DNA of 64,000 nt, from NCBI RefSeq assembly GCF_028389875.1, contig NC_084678.1, positions 17,328,899-17,392,898 on the forward strand. Direction: 5' to 3'. The notes beneath the pieces were generated by a model. That model had not been told where the DNA came from, did not search any database, and worked only from the letters and a program-made list of their open reading frames with translations. This document shows, one piece after another, positions 33,150 through 44,432 of this stretch. Positions within the stretch are counted from its first letter, which is position 1; each line of letters begins with the position of its first letter. Origin of the DNA: Rhea pennata (lineage: Eukaryota; Chordata; Aves; Rheiformes; Rheidae). A program made the position numbers and the translations under genes.

Positions 33150-34255
33150 TCGGGGCGTTTGTACGGGCGGCGGCGGGCGGGGGTCCCGGCAGCACCGCCA
33201 CCCCTGCGAACGCCCAGCAAGGCCCCTCGGCCACGCCAGGCGCTGACGCTCGGGGTGCAGCTTTCTCTGCTCGCGTTTCGGTGCGTTTGCGCTCCTTCCG
33301 GCGCGTCCACGCGGCAGCCGGTTTGCCGGGAACGGCAGGCGGCAGAGACCCCACTCCGCGCGGCCGGCCAAGCGCTCCCGACCCCAGGTGCCCTTCAAAG
33401 GCGCCACAAACGGTCACCAAATGGGGGGCAAATGGCCTTTGGCCTCCGGCTCATTAGCAAACCCTTTGCCGGAGCCCCCGCTCCCGGGGGGGTCAGTCAC
33501 GGCCGCGCTCGGAGAGTCCTGGCAGGTGAGAGCGCAATAATTCACCTGCCCAGTCATCGCCCGATTCACTCTGCAAAAAGTCAGGCCGAGCCCAGAGCCT
33601 CGCAGCCCCGTCCTGACCGCCGCCGTCGCCGCGGCTCTCGCAGAGGGCACCCGAGCCACCGGTCACGTCAGCGGGACGCCGTTCACCCGCAAAAACACGT
33701 CCGGACCGGCGCTGGGGTGCGGCGCTCCCCCCCCCCCCCCCCCCCCCCGGCCTCGGCACCGTTTGGGACGGCAGCCTGGAGAAAGGACCCAAAAAGACTC
33801 GGGGACGAACCGCGCCGTGGTCGCTGCCCAGCTACCGCCGCCCCCCTTCTTTGCCGCTCAGACTTCGGGGTTGCCCAATGCCGCCACTTCCTCGCGGAGG
33901 ACGAGGGCTCCGGACGGCTCCGGACGAGCGGCTCCGGGGTGGGGAAGCAGCGCGGCTCCGGGCATCGCCGGGAGCGGGAGCAGCCAGCCTTGGCGCAGCG
34001 GCACGGGGGGCCCCGACGGGGAGCCCTGGGGTGGGGGTAGGGGTGCAGCCCCGCGGCTGTGCTGCGGCTGCGGCTGGGGCGGGGGCGGCGCCCCCCCGGC
34101 TCGTCACGCTGCCCCCCGCGCCTGCACGGCAGGGCTCAGCCTCCCCCCGGCACCGAGCCCCAGCCTCGCTCCGGGCCCCCCCGGCCGCGGCCGCAGGCAG
34201 CAGCCCCCGGGGCGAGCGCTGGCTCGGGCGCCCGGCCCAGCCCGTCCTGCTGCTT
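33150..34255. other. SCRT2-SRXN1 intergenic region
   Basis: GC-rich with a poly(C) run at 33728-33748. An AT-richer patch (GCGCAATAATTCACCTG) lies near 33534. No gene recognised. Confidence 0.5.
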
Positions 34256-34259
34256 CACC

Positions 34260-34270
34260 GTGACTCTGCA
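34260..34270 (+). promoter_or_regulatory. antioxidant response element upstream of SRXN1
   Basis: GTGACTCTGCA matches the NRF2-small Maf consensus RTGACNNNGCR at every fixed base. It lies 50 bp before the upstream ATG candidate and 170 bp before the downstream one. SRXN1 is an established NRF2 target in mammals, so the position makes functional sense. Confidence 0.6.
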
Positions 34271-34320
34271 AAACGGCGGGGCGGCGATTGCCGGGGCCTG
34301 CCCGGGCACGGCCGACGGCC

Positions 34321-34921
34321 ATGGCGGGCCCGGCAGGAAGCAGGGCGGCCCGGCTGCGAGCCGCGCCGCTCGGGGCGGAGCGCCCGGGGGCCGGGCCGGG
34401 CGGCCGGGTGGAAGGGCCCCGCCGGCTCCCGGCAGCAGCCATGGCCGAGGCCGCCGACGGGAGCGTCCACACGCGGCACGTCACGGCCGTGCACAACGTG
34501 CCCCTGCAGGTCCTCATCCGGCCCATCCCCTCGGTGCTGGAGCCCGGCAAGGTGCAGAGCCTGGTGGAGACCCTGCAGGTAACCGCGGCCCCTCCGCCGT
34601 GCCGCCTCGGCGGGGCTGGGGCACTGCTGGGGGAAGCTCGCAGCCCCGCAGCCCCGGCGCAGGCGGGCTCGGGGGCTGCCGGGGCTGCGCCGCTCCCGGA
34701 CCCCTCTCCCGTCGCAGGAGGATCCGGCCCGGGTGCCGCCCATCGACGTGCTCTGGATTAAGGGCAGCCAGGGCGGGGATTACTTCTACTCCTTCGGGGG
34801 ATGCCACCGCTACGCGGCCCACCGGGAGCTGGGCCGGGACACCATCCCCGCCAAGATCATCCCGTCCACCCTCAGCGACCTCCGCACCTACCTGGGCTCC
34901 TCCACACCCGACCTGCGCTAG
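34321..34921 (+). CDS. SRXN1: sulfiredoxin-1
   Basis: ATP-dependent reductase that repairs hyperoxidised (sulfinic) 2-Cys peroxiredoxins in the cytosol. Exons 34321-34578 and 34718-34921, with donor GTAACC and acceptor GTCGCAG. The conserved body reads [29 protein letters not shown], then [20 protein letters not shown], the catalytic GGCHRYAA (Cys115 with this start), and ends STPDLR. The start is uncertain. The ATG at 34321 gives 153 residues with a Gly/Ala/Arg-rich N terminus like that of human SRXN1. The ATG at 34441, also in good context (GCCATGG), gives 113 residues and leaves more room for transcription to begin downstream of the antioxidant element. Synteny between SCRT2 and TCF15 agrees with human. 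Confidence 0.93.
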
Positions 34922-35194
34922 CCCCGGGCGGCGCCCCGCGCCGGGGGGCCCCCAGGGTCCCCGCGGGCTGAGCCGGGCCAGGTTCTGGCCTCCCGTGTCC
35001 TGGGGTCCCTGTGGGGCGGCCGCGGAGCCGGGGTGTCCGCACGCCCTTCTGGTGGGACCCCCGCCCCGGCGAGCCGGGCTGCTGCGCCGCGGCCGCCCCG
35101 CTCGGAGGGCCCCGGCGGGGGACCGGGGCTGAGCCGCGCCGGCCCCGCGCTGCGGCCGGCAGGGGGCGCCCTTGTGCCGCGCCGCCCCGGGCGT

Positions 35195-35400
35195 GCGAAC
35201 GGGGCCGGGCCGAGCTGGGCCGAGCCGCGCCGGGGCCGAGCCGCGCCGGGCCGAGCCGGGCCGAACCGCGCCGGGGCCGAGCCGCACCGGGGCCGAGCCG
35301 CGCCGGGCCGAGCTGGGCCGAGCCGCGCCGGGGCTGAGCTGCGCCGAGGCTGAGCTGAGCTGAACTGCACCAGGCCATGCTGAGCCCAGCTGAGCCAAAC
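35195..35400. repeat. GCCGAGCCGCGCCGG tandem repeat in SRXN1 3' UTR
   Basis: Imperfect 10- and 15-16-bp units (GGGCCGAGCC, GCCGAGCCGCGCCGGG), decaying into GCTGAGCTGAGC at the right. It lies between the SRXN1 stop and its poly(A) signal, so it is probably transcribed. Confidence 0.85.
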
Positions 35401-35613
35401 CAGCCCAGGCCGAGCCAGAGCCGAGGCAAACGGGGGCAGAGCAGGTCCCCAGGCCTCTCCCCGCGGCTTCCCCTGTAGGCAGCCCGGGAGGACCCTGAGC
35501 CCTGCCTGCAGCAAAACCTCCCGCCCGCCCATCCTCGTGCATCGCCCCAACCCCCTTCTCCATGGGTGATGACTCCAGACTGGCACTTTGAGGACACCCC
35601 TTGCTGCTCCTGG

Positions 35614-35619
35614 AATAAA
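35614..35619 (+). terminator. SRXN1 poly(A) signal
   Basis: Canonical AATAAA (CTGGAATAAAGACGG) about 690 bp after the stop codon, with a G/T-rich downstream stretch (AGCTTTGGGGGCTGG). Confidence 0.75.
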
Positions 35620-36023
35620 GACGGTGAAACTCGAATAGCTTTGGGGGCTGGCGCTGGGGGGGGCTGGGGTCAGGAGAGCAGGTATGTGATGGCAGGGTGC
35701 AGTGCGGGCACGAGGCGGGCTGGCTGCCAGCAAAAGCAGACAGCTGCAGGCAGACAGGCTGGGGACAGATGCTCTCCTGGGGGACACTGGCTCTGCCAGC
35801 CCCCCCTGGCATGCAGCTGAAGTCGGGGTGGGCCATGACCCGGCTGTGGGAGCACTGCAGTCCCGTTACGCCAGGACGCTGAGAGTTCTGCAAACGCCAC
35901 GTCTTCAGCCCATGTGCAGGCTGGAAAAACCACTCCAAGCATCCCACAGGCGTCTCAGCATCCCTCTGAGCCGGGAGCCTTGGTCCAGGGAGGGGAAAGG
36001 CCACTGACTCACCCCACCATGCT

Positions 36024-36034
36024 GTGAGTCAGCA
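36024..36034 (+). promoter_or_regulatory. second ARE/MARE-like site downstream of SRXN1
   Basis: GTGAGTCAGCA fits the relaxed ARE consensus RTGABNNNGCR. A TGACTCAC TRE variant lies 18 bp to the left. It sits about 400 bp past the SRXN1 poly(A) signal. Confidence 0.35.
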
Positions 36035-36039
36035 GCAGG

Positions 36040-38180
36040 ACTGGGACAGGAACCGCGTCCGGACACTTCTGCCCTCGCTCTGCCCCCTCAGCCACGCTCC
36101 GCCTTGGAAAAATCCCTTCTTCCTGGGCAGGGTAGAAATAGGCTGGGGAGAGGGTTTGGGAGCGGGGCACAGCTCACCTGGGCTGGCAGGTCTGCAGGGC
36201 AGGGGAACAGTCCGCCTGCCTCCCGTCACATTTGCAGCGTGCCCAACCCGGGGGGCACTGGGCAGCACAGCCTGCGGGATGGGGCACGTCCAAGGCCAGC
36301 AGCGAGCCCCCGGCTGGTGCCGCTGCCGGCGAGAGATGTGTTTCCGCAGGAGCCGCCGGGGAGGAAGGGCAGGGCGGGCTGGGGGCTGCCACGCCGGCAT
36401 GGCTCTGCCGGGCAAGGGCCCGAAGGGAGGCTCCGGCGCGGCACGGCTGCATGTGCCGCATCAAAGCTGCCTCCGCCCGGGAGGAAGCCCTGCAAGCGCT
36501 CGCCGAGAGAACGGCCCCGGCCCGGGCTCCCTCATGAGCCATAAATTTCTCTGAAGAATTGTGGCGTGCTAAAAAGTTTCCTCTTGTTGGAGCGTGGAAG
36601 GGAGGGATGAGGCGGCAGCTCCTTCGGCTGCGGCAGATCCAGGGCACCCCCGCGGCCCAGCTGCCCGTCAGAACGGGCACCCCATGGCTGGGACTGGTTT
36701 CACCCCATGCCCGGGGCTGCGTCCCCCACCCTGCTCGGCATTGGGCCCCTGCCCTGGGCACCGCTGCCCCCCATCTCCCCAGACTGGCTCGGCGGAGCCG
36801 TGCCGCTGCGCGCGGGCATCGGCCGGGGCTGCTGCGTCCTGCAGCCCTCTCTCCCGCGCGCCCGCACCCTGCGGGGGGTTTTCCAGCTGGGAGCTGGAAA
36901 CAGCCACCGGCTGCAGGATCCGCTCTCCCGCATTTCCATTCCTGGCAAACACAGCCAGGATGTCCGTGCCAGGCCAGCAGGCGCCCCGTGAGACCCCGCT
37001 GGCATCTCGGCCTCGCAGGCCGGGAGCCAGGGCCGCACGAGTCGCACCAGGTGGGTCAGGCTGGGAGCTGCGGCTCAGGGCCGAACCGGGGCGCTGGGCC
37101 CCGCTGAGCACCGGCAGCGCGGTGCTGGGGCCGGGCTGCGAGCGATGCTGTTCGAGGCGCTCGGCCCGGCGGAGCGGCTGCCCGGGTGCCCGCAGCAGCG
37201 CGGTGCCGCCCTGCTCTCCCGGCTCTGCCCCGTGCCCGGCTCTCCGAGCCGGCGCTGCCAGGGCCACAACCGGGCCGGCTGGCGCAGGAGCACGCTCTTG
37301 TGTGAACCAGCTATTTCCACGTCCGTCCGTTCCTCCACCTGTCCCCCTTCCCTCTGCCTGACCTGCGAGGTCTCCGGTATCGCCGGCTGACAGCCGATCT
37401 CGGCTGCCTCCAATCCATTCGTTCCGGGGCAGGAACAAAGGCGCTTTGTGGACTCTCTCCCTCTTAATCTGGGCTGGCTGGGGAGGGTCCCGGCTCCGGA
37501 ACTGGGACAGACTTCCCCGCGCGACAGGCGTGTAATGCCTTCCAGACCGCCGGCGCTGGGCCCCGCAGGTAGCGCCCCGGCGGGCGCGCTGCCCCCGGCC
37601 CGGCCGCCGGCGCGGGACCCGCCGCGGCTCAGGGCAGCCCCGCTCCTGCATAGCTCCGTGCTGACCCCTCCAAAGGGCAGGATCAGCTCTCCAGGGGAAA
37701 CTATTCCATGCACTTCAAAAGGTTTTGCAAAAACCCCAGGCCCAGCAGTGCTCGCTCAGCCCTGCTCGCTGCTCACAGACCCAGCGGGATCCCCAACGCT
37801 CCCAGTGTCCGGCCTGGGTCTCCCTGTCTGGCCCCCCACTCCCCTAGGAGCAGAGGCTGCTGGGGCCATGCGGGACAGGACGGGACGGGTTCAGCGGGGT
37901 CAGGCCGCGGCGTCCCAGGGGCCACATGTGCCGGCGTTAACGCGGGGTCTGGAATCCATTTGCCTCGCTGGCAGCAGTGTTTTCCCAGCAGGGCTGTGAG
38001 GGCCCCGTGGGGCTGGGGGCAGCCCCGGCCCCCCGTGCCATCTGCTCCCTGTTTATTTTCTTACACTTAAGTATCACCTCTCGAATAAACACTCTCCAGA
38101 CCGCGAGGGCAGGGGGCATTTCCCTGCGCGCGGAGGGAGGTTCCCAGCGCCCCCATTCCCAGGGACTGGCCGGTCGGCAC
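36040..38180. other. SRXN1-TCF15 gap, left part
   Basis: GC-rich non-coding DNA. A small AT-richer patch lies at 36538-36592 (CCATAAATTTCTCTGAAG) and an isolated AATAAA at 38084-38089 in another (TTACACTTAAGTATCACC). No gene recognised. Confidence 0.5.
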
Positions 38181-38191
38181 CCCCCACGCAG

Positions 38192-38285
38192 CAGGGCTTC
38201 GGTGTGGGTCGGCATCCCTGTGCTGTGGGTCAGCATCCCGCGCCGTGGGTCAGCGTCCCGCGCCGTGGGTCAGCGTCCCCACGCT
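38192..38285. repeat. short GTGGGTCAGCATCCC repeat
   Basis: About four copies of a 20-23 bp unit (GTGGGTCAGCRTCCCGCGCC). Confidence 0.8.
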
Positions 38286-38894
38286 GCACCCGGGCAGAGC
38301 AGCCCCTTCCCCGTGCAGGCGCGGGGCCGCGGCTGCCTCCGCACGCCACGGGTCGCCGGTCCCGCCGGCGCTGCTGCCGGAGCGCGGTTTGCTTGGCTGC
38401 GATCGGCTGGGAGACCTGTCACGGCAAACACAACCGCGTCCCGGCGCCCGCCCAGCTCGGCCCCGCCGGGGACGTGGAGTGGCCTAGCGGGAGGTTCGCC
38501 GTGAGCGCGATGCCGCTTCCCCTGGCCGGAGCCGGTCCCCCGGCCCCGCCTGGCCTCGCACGGCCGCAGGAGTCAGGCACGAGGCTCCCGTTGCCCGGGG
38601 GGGCGGCACGGGCAGGCACGTCCTGCCCCACGTGCCACCGGCGCACAGGAAAGCCCGGCGGCTGCCCGCGTCCTGCGCCGCAGCGGCAGCGGCATCCGGA
38701 GGCAGGCGGGGGCGGGCGGCCAGGGAGCAGCCGGCTCCGCAGCTTCCCTGGCTCCGCGGCCGCGCCGGCCGCTCTCCCAGCGGGGCTGGGCACCCGCTGC
38801 CCGCCCTCGGGGGGGGGGCACCTCGGGGTGCGGGGGGCCCACGGGGCGGCCGCCTGCACCCGTGGGCCGCGCTGGGGAACTCTGCAGCAGGAGC
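38286..38894. other. intergenic, nothing recognised
   Basis: GC-rich sequence without a supportable gene or repeat. Confidence 0.5.
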
Positions 38895-38897
38895 CCG

Positions 38898-39010
38898 TGC
38901 GTGCACACGCACGTGCGCGTGCACCCGTGCGCGCGCGCAAATCCGTGCACGTGCACCGTGCAGGTGCGCACACGGAGCTGCGCGCCCACGCGTGCACGCA
39001 CGCACGGGCT
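38898..39010. repeat. GTGCACACGCACGTGCGCGT alternating tract
   Basis: About 110 bp of near-perfect purine-pyrimidine alternation (GCACGTGCGCGTGCAC, GCGCGCGCAA, CGTGCACGTGCAC). Strong Z-DNA potential; about 1.1 kb upstream of the TCF15 TATA box. Confidence 0.85.
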
Positions 39011-40040
39011 CGCGCTTGCCCCCCTGCGTGCCAGCGCCCCCAGGAGCGCCGCGCGCCCCCCCGCAGCCCGTCCCCGTCAGCTGGCGGCCATGTGTGGGGC
39101 GGCCGCAGCTGAGTACACAGCCCCGCCATCCGTCTTGCCGCTGTCAGCCGGGGGCTGCCGGCGCGGCTCCCGCGTCGGCGCCCCGCGGGGCGGCCGCGCC
39201 AAGGGCCCGCGCGCGCACGGCGTCGATGGAGCCGCCGCGGCCGCGGGACGGCTTCATCCCGCAGACCCGAGCCGCGGTCCTCGGGGATGCCCCCGGCCGG
39301 CCGCTCGCGCCCCGGCGTTACGCAGGGCCGGGGCGTTCGCCCTCCTCCTCCTCCTCGCCCCCAGCCTGCCGGCGCGGCGGCATGCCCGCGCGGCCGAGGG
39401 CTCGAGCATCCCCAGCGCTGCGGGCGGGCAAGCGGCAAAGGTGAAGGGGGCCCCGGCTCTGCGGGGCCGCGGTGCTGCGAGGGCGCCGGGGAGCTGCGGC
39501 GCCCGGGGGGGCACCCGCCGTGCCGCGGGGCCGTGCTTGCTCCGGGGCTCCGGCCGTGCCCCCGCTGCAGCCCGGGCTCTGCTGCCCCGACTCCGCGCTG
39601 CCAGCCGCCAGCTGCCTCTTTCTGCCCCATTGCTCCGCGCTTCCCTCCCGCCGCCGCGCACGGGGGCCCGGAGCCCACCCCGGCCACGGGCTGGCCTTGC
39701 CCGGCACCGGGGGCCGGGCGCTGCGCCCGCCGCCCGTCCAAACCACCCCGGCCGCATGCCCAGCCGCGCGCGGAGCGTCGCGGTGCCGAGGCTGCCGGGC
39801 CTGCTCCGTGCCCGGTGCCGGGCCGGCGGGCGCGCAGGGATGAGGGCGAGAGGGAGGGCGAGGGACCGGCGGGGTCCCCGCGGGCAGCCGCGCTGCCCGC
39901 TCCTCGCAGCGAGCCGCCCCGCGCCGCCTGCAAGGTGCCGGGGTCCCGCTGGCGGAGCAGCGGCTCCGGCGGCGGCGCCGGACGCTGGCCGGCGGCCGGG
40001 GGGCCGGCTGGGGGTGGGCTCCGGCGCCGGCCCCTCCCCG
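39011..40040. other. TCF15 upstream region
   Basis: CpG-dense DNA leading into the TCF15 promoter. Long open frames on both strands reflect base composition; no domain recognised. Confidence 0.55.
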
Positions 40041-40044
40041 GCCG

Positions 40045-40050
40045 TATAAA
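40045..40050 (+). promoter_or_regulatory. TATA box of TCF15
   Basis: GCCGTATAAAGGCCC, a good TATA match in GC-rich context 131 bp upstream of the ATG, placing initiation near 40,075. Confidence 0.75.
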
Positions 40051-40175
40051 GGCCCGTTCCCCCCGCGGCCGGCCGTCCCAGCCCCGCTCGGACGCCGCGG
40101 CGGAGCAGCCAGCCGGGAAGGCGTCCGGAGCCGGCGGCGCGGGCTTGCGGGGGCCGCGCGGCGGGGCGCCGGGCC

Positions 40176-41633
40176 ATGGCGTTCACCATGCTGCGCCCCA
40201 TGGCCGCCCGCGTGCTCTACCCCGACATCAGCATGCTCTCAGAGGACGAGGAGAACCGGAGCGAGAGCGACACGTCGGACCAGTCGTACGGCTGCTGCGA
40301 GGGCGCGGAGGCGCGCCGGAAGGTGCCCCGCAAGCCGGGGCCCGTGGTCATGGTGAAGCAGAGGCAGGCGGCCAACGCGCGGGAGCGGGACCGGACGCAG
40401 AGCGTCAACACGGCCTTCACCGCCCTGCGCACGCTCATCCCCACGGAGCCCGTGGACCGCAAGCTCTCCAAGATCGAGACCCTGCGCCTGGCCTCCAGCT
40501 ACATCTCGCACCTGGCCAACGTGCTGCTGCTGGGCGAGGGCTGCGAGGACGGGCAGCCCTGCTTCAGCGGCTCGTGCGGGGCGCCGGGCGAGCGGGACGG
40601 CAAGCAGCCCCGCAGCATCTGCACCTTCTGCCTCAGCAACCAGCGCAAAGGGGTGAGTGCCGCCGGGGCCCCGCTCGCGCCAGCCGGGCGGGGGGTCCCG
40701 GGGGTCCCCGCGCCGCCGCCACCGCCGCCGCCGGGGCACGGCTCCTGGCCGCTCTCTGCAGCAGCCTCGTGCCCGGCATGCCGCCCACGGGAGCGCTGCC
40801 CTTCAGCCCCTCAGCCCCTCGTCTTCCTCGGCCCCTGGTCCTCCCCTGCAGCCGTGGCGGAGGGGGAGGCACCGTGTTCCCCCCGCCCGCCCTGAGCTCC
40901 ATCCCCAGCCCTCGGGGCTCTTTCGCTTTTGGCCTCTCCATTTTTAATTGCTCTTTGGGCTCCTCTCCCCTCCCCGCTCCCCCGGGGCGAGAGGCCTGGG
41001 TGCCTGCTGAGCTGCCCCACGGTGGGGCCGAGCTGCCCCCCCACCCACGGGACGGGGCTCCCCGGGCACCGGGGGGACTGCGTGCCCAGGGCCCTGCGCC
41101 CAAGGGCACCGGCACCCGGCCGGGCCACAGCCCCTGGGCTCCCAGGACTGCCAAGGGTGATGGCCTGGAGCTGGGCAGGGCCTCTCTGCTCTGGGTTGGG
41201 CTGTACTGGGTTGTGCTGGGCCGTACTGGGCTGGGCTGGGCTGTGCCAGGCCAGGCTGGGCTCTGCTGGGTGGTGCTGAGCTGAGCTGTGCATTGCAGCG
41301 CTGGACAGTGCTGGCCTGTGCTGAGTTATACTGGGCTGTGCTGGGTTATATGGGGCTGTGCTGGGCTGTGCCAGGCAGCGCTGGGTTATACTGGGCTGCA
41401 CTGGGCTAGAGTAGTGCTGGGTTATACTGGGTGGCGCTGGGTTCTACTGGGCTGTGCAGACGTGCCTGCTTGTAGGACTGCGGTGCCGCGCGGCGGGAGC
41501 CCGCGCCGGGCGCCCCGGCGCAGCCCGTGCCCGCAGCTCTGCCCTCCTCTCTCCGCAGGGCGGCCGGAGGGAGCTGGGGGGCAACTGCCTGAAGGTGAGA
41601 GGGGTGCCCCCCCTGCGAGTGTCGCGGAGGTGA
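40176..41633 (+). CDS. TCF15: TCF15 (paraxis), somite bHLH factor
   Basis: Class II basic helix-loop-helix transcription factor needed for somite epithelialisation; it dimerises with E proteins on E-boxes. Exons 40176-40652 (donor GTGAGT) and 41559-41633 give 183 residues. An N-terminal acidic block ([24 protein letters not shown]) precedes the bHLH at about 62-118: basic region [16 protein letters not shown], helix 1 [14 protein letters not shown], loop VDRKLSK, helix 2 [20 protein letters not shown]. The conserved tail is [14 protein letters not shown], continued in exon 2 as [15 protein letters not shown]. The glycine-rich insertion of human TCF15 before the bHLH is absent. The match is close throughout. 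Confidence 0.96.
41185..41460. repeat. CTGGGCTGTACTGGGTTGTG repeat in TCF15 intron
   Basis: About 10-bp G/T-rich words (CTGGGCTGTG, CTGGGTTATA) repeated across about 275 bp of the only TCF15 intron, with occasional higher-order order. Confidence 0.85.
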
Positions 41634-42024
41634 GCCGGGGCCCGCGAGCATCCGCCTGAGACAGCGGCAGAGTCGGCCGGAGCCGGGACACGTCAGCTCC
41701 GGAGACCGGACCGGGGAGGGAGGGAGCTGCCCGCCGGCCCACGGAGGCGGCGGGAGCAGAGCCGGGGGCCGCGGGCTGGGACCGCACCGACGCCGGCACC
41801 GGCACCGGCACCAGGGCGGGAGGATGCTCCCGGGGCTGAGGCGCCGGGCCGCTGCGCTGCCCTCCCGGGACAGGGGCGCGGGGACCCCAATCCGCCGCCC
41901 CGCCGGGCTGCGCTGGGGGCTGCGCCGGGAAACAGCCCGTGCGCGGCCGGCGTCGATGGAGCTCCGGGGAGAGGAGATGTCGCAGCCCCGCGGGCGCTGA
42001 CTGCTCACACGCAGCCGCTTGGAA

Positions 42025-42030
42025 AATAAA
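42025..42030 (+). terminator. TCF15 poly(A) signal
   Basis: AATAAA in GGAAAATAAACCTTATTTTTCTG, about 390 bp after the stop. It is followed by a T-rich stretch and TGATGGGCTCGTG. Confidence 0.75.
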
Positions 42031-42134
42031 CCTTATTTTTCTGATGGGCTCGTGCCTGCCTGCTGCCCCGGCCCCGCGGCCGGCGGCTCCCTCCCTTGTC
42101 CCCACGCTCCCTGGCTGGACCCCAAAGCAGCAGG

Positions 42135-43340
42135 GCGCCAAGGCGGGATGCGTGTGGGTGCCGAGGTGGGATTCACGCGGGGTGCTCGAGCAGGAGGGCA
42201 CCGAAGCGGGATGTGCACGGGTGCCAGAGCAGGAGGGTGCCGAGGCGGCATGCATGCATGTGCTGCAGCAGGAGGGCGTCGAGGCAGGATGCATGTGGGT
42301 GCTGAGGTGGGATGCACGCAGGTGCCAGAGCAGCAGGGCATGGAGGCGGATGCACGTGGGTGCTGGAGCAAGAGGATGCCAAGGTGGGATGCACATAGGT
42401 GCTGGAGTGGGAGGGTGCCGAGGTGGGATGCATGCGGGTGCCAGAGTGGGAAGACACCGAGGTGGGATGCTCACAGGTGCTGAGGTGAGATGCACGAGGG
42501 TACCGGAGGAGGAGGGCGCCGAGGCGGGATGCACACGCGTGCCAAGGCAGGATGCGTGCAGGTGCTGGAGTGGCAGGGCACCAAGGTGGGATGCAGCAGG
42601 GTGCCAGAGCAGGAGGGTGCCGAGGTGGGATACACGCAGGGTGCTGGAGCAGGAGGGCACTGAAGCGGGGTGCTGGAGCAGGAAGGTGCCGAGGCAGGAT
42701 GCACGCGGGTGCTGGAGCAGGAGGGCACCAAGGCAGGATGCATGCGGGGCACCGGAGCAGGAGGGCACTGCAGCAGGGTGCTGGAGCAGGTGGGTGCCAA
42801 GGTGGGGTGCCGGAGCAGGAGGGCACTGCAGCAGGGTGCTGGAGCAGGCGGGTGCCAAGGTGGGGTGCACATGGGTGCTGGAGCAGAAGGGCACTGCAGC
42901 AGGGTGCTGGAGCAGGAGGGTGCCGAGGCAGGATGCACGCGGGTGCTGGAGCAGGAGGGCACCAAGGCAGGATGCATGCGGGGCACCGGAGCAGGAGGGC
43001 ACTGCAGCAGGGTGCTGGAGCAGGCGGGTGCCGAGGTGGGGTGCCGGAGCAGGAGGGCACTGCAGCAGGGTGCTGGAGCAGGAGGGTGCCGAGGTGGGGT
43101 GCCGGAGCAGGAGGGCACTGCAGCAGGGTGCTGGAGCAGGAGGGTGCCGAGGCGGGGTGCACGGGGGTGCTGGAGCAGGAGGGCACTGAAGTGGGGTGCT
43201 GGAGCAGGAGGGTGCCGAGGCGGGGTGCACACGGGTGCTGGAGCAGGAGGGCACTGAAGTGGGGTGCTGGAGCAGGAGGGTGCTGAGGCGGGGAGCACAC
43301 GGGTGCTGGAGCAGGAGGGTGCCGAGGCGGGGTGCACGGG
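42135..43340. repeat. 39-bp minisatellite, about 30 copies
   Basis: The 39-bp unit has core GCAGGAGGGTGCCGAGGCGG followed by GATGCACGCGGGTGCTGGA. A 17-20-bp shortened unit (GCACTGCAGCAGGGTGCTGG) is interspersed from about 42760 on. Because 39 is divisible by three, open frames up to several hundred residues run through it on both strands. They are repeat by-products with no start-proximal conserved domain. Confidence 0.95.
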
Positions 43341-43980
43341 GGGTCCCACGCGGAGAGCCCCCCCGGCGCACGCTGCCACCGCGGCCCCCACCCCCACGGG
43401 CAGCTCTGCCCCAGGAAGGGCCTGCGGCGGCGGGGAAGGGGCCGGGCCCGCCGGGTCCCCGCGCTCGCCTCGAGCGGCGGGGCGCGCTGCCGGGGGGCCG
43501 CGGCGTGGGACCCCCGCTCGCCCGCTCGCCGCCCGGCCTGCCCGGCCTCCCTTCCCCCAGGGCTTGATTTATGGAGCTGACAGCGCGGCGCAGCTGCGAG
43601 AGCCGGTCCCGGCAGGGACGGGGTGGGTGGGAGAGGCTTGTTCTCAGCGTGTCTAATGTGTCCCAGACCCCAATAAACAGCCGTGAGATTCTCCAAACAT
43701 CCCCGGACACCGAATCCCTGCCCCGGGCTTCCTCGGGGGGCGGCGGCGGGCAGGGGGGCCGCGGCGCTGCAAACCGCCCGCGCCGCACATGAAAGGGGGC
43801 GAGTTGCCCTGGAAGGAGCGGCCGGCTCCCGGGAAGCCCCCGCGCCCCCGGGAAGCCCCCGGCCGGCTCCCGGCACGGCTCCCGCCGCCCCCCGCGCGGG
43901 GGGCGCGGAGGGTCCCGGCGCGGCTCCGCCGCTCGCCGCCCGGCTCCCGGCGCGTCCGAACACCGGGCTGCGGCTCCCAG
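43341..43980. other. spacer between minisatellites
   Basis: GC-rich with an AT-richer patch at about 43640-43700 holding an isolated AATAAA (CCCCAATAAACAGCC). No gene recognised. Confidence 0.5.
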
Positions 43981-43984
43981 CGCC

Positions 43985-44432
43985 TCCCAGGGCTGAGCAC
44001 GAGGGTCCCAGCGTCTCCCAGTGCCCGGGAGCAGGCCCCAGCACGTCCCAGTGTGGGGGCTGCGTGTCCCCATGTGCCCCATCGTTTCCCAGAGCCAGGG
44101 CCATGGGTCCCAGCACGTCCCAGTGTCAGAGCACTGGGTTCCAGTGCATCCCAGCATGTCCCACTGCCAGCGCCCTGGGTCCCAGTGCATCCCGGCATGA
44201 CCCAGTGCTAGGGTCCAGGGGTCCCAGTGCATCCCAGCACATCCTAGTGTTGGGGCCTTGGATCCAAGATGTCCCGGTGCCAGGGTCCTGGGTCCCAGTG
44301 TATCCCAGCATGTCCCAGCACTGGGGCCGTGGGTCCCAGTGTATCCCAGCAGCAGGGCCATGCATCCCAGTACATCCCAGCACGTCCCAGTGACGAGGCC
44401 ACGGATCCCAGTGCATTCCAGCCCCTCCCAGT
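43985..44432. repeat. 41-bp minisatellite
   Basis: About ten diverged copies of a unit near 41 bp with core GGGTCCCAGTGCATCCCAGC then ATGTCCCAGTGCCAGGGCC. Individual copies differ by several bases, so it is older than the 67- and 73-bp arrays. Confidence 0.9.

Noticed and set aside
42173-44116. 647-residue minus-strand frame rich in CSSTPAP-like repeats, mucin-like in look
   Set aside because: Translation of the 39-bp minisatellite; no signal peptide or conserved flank, and both strands are open.
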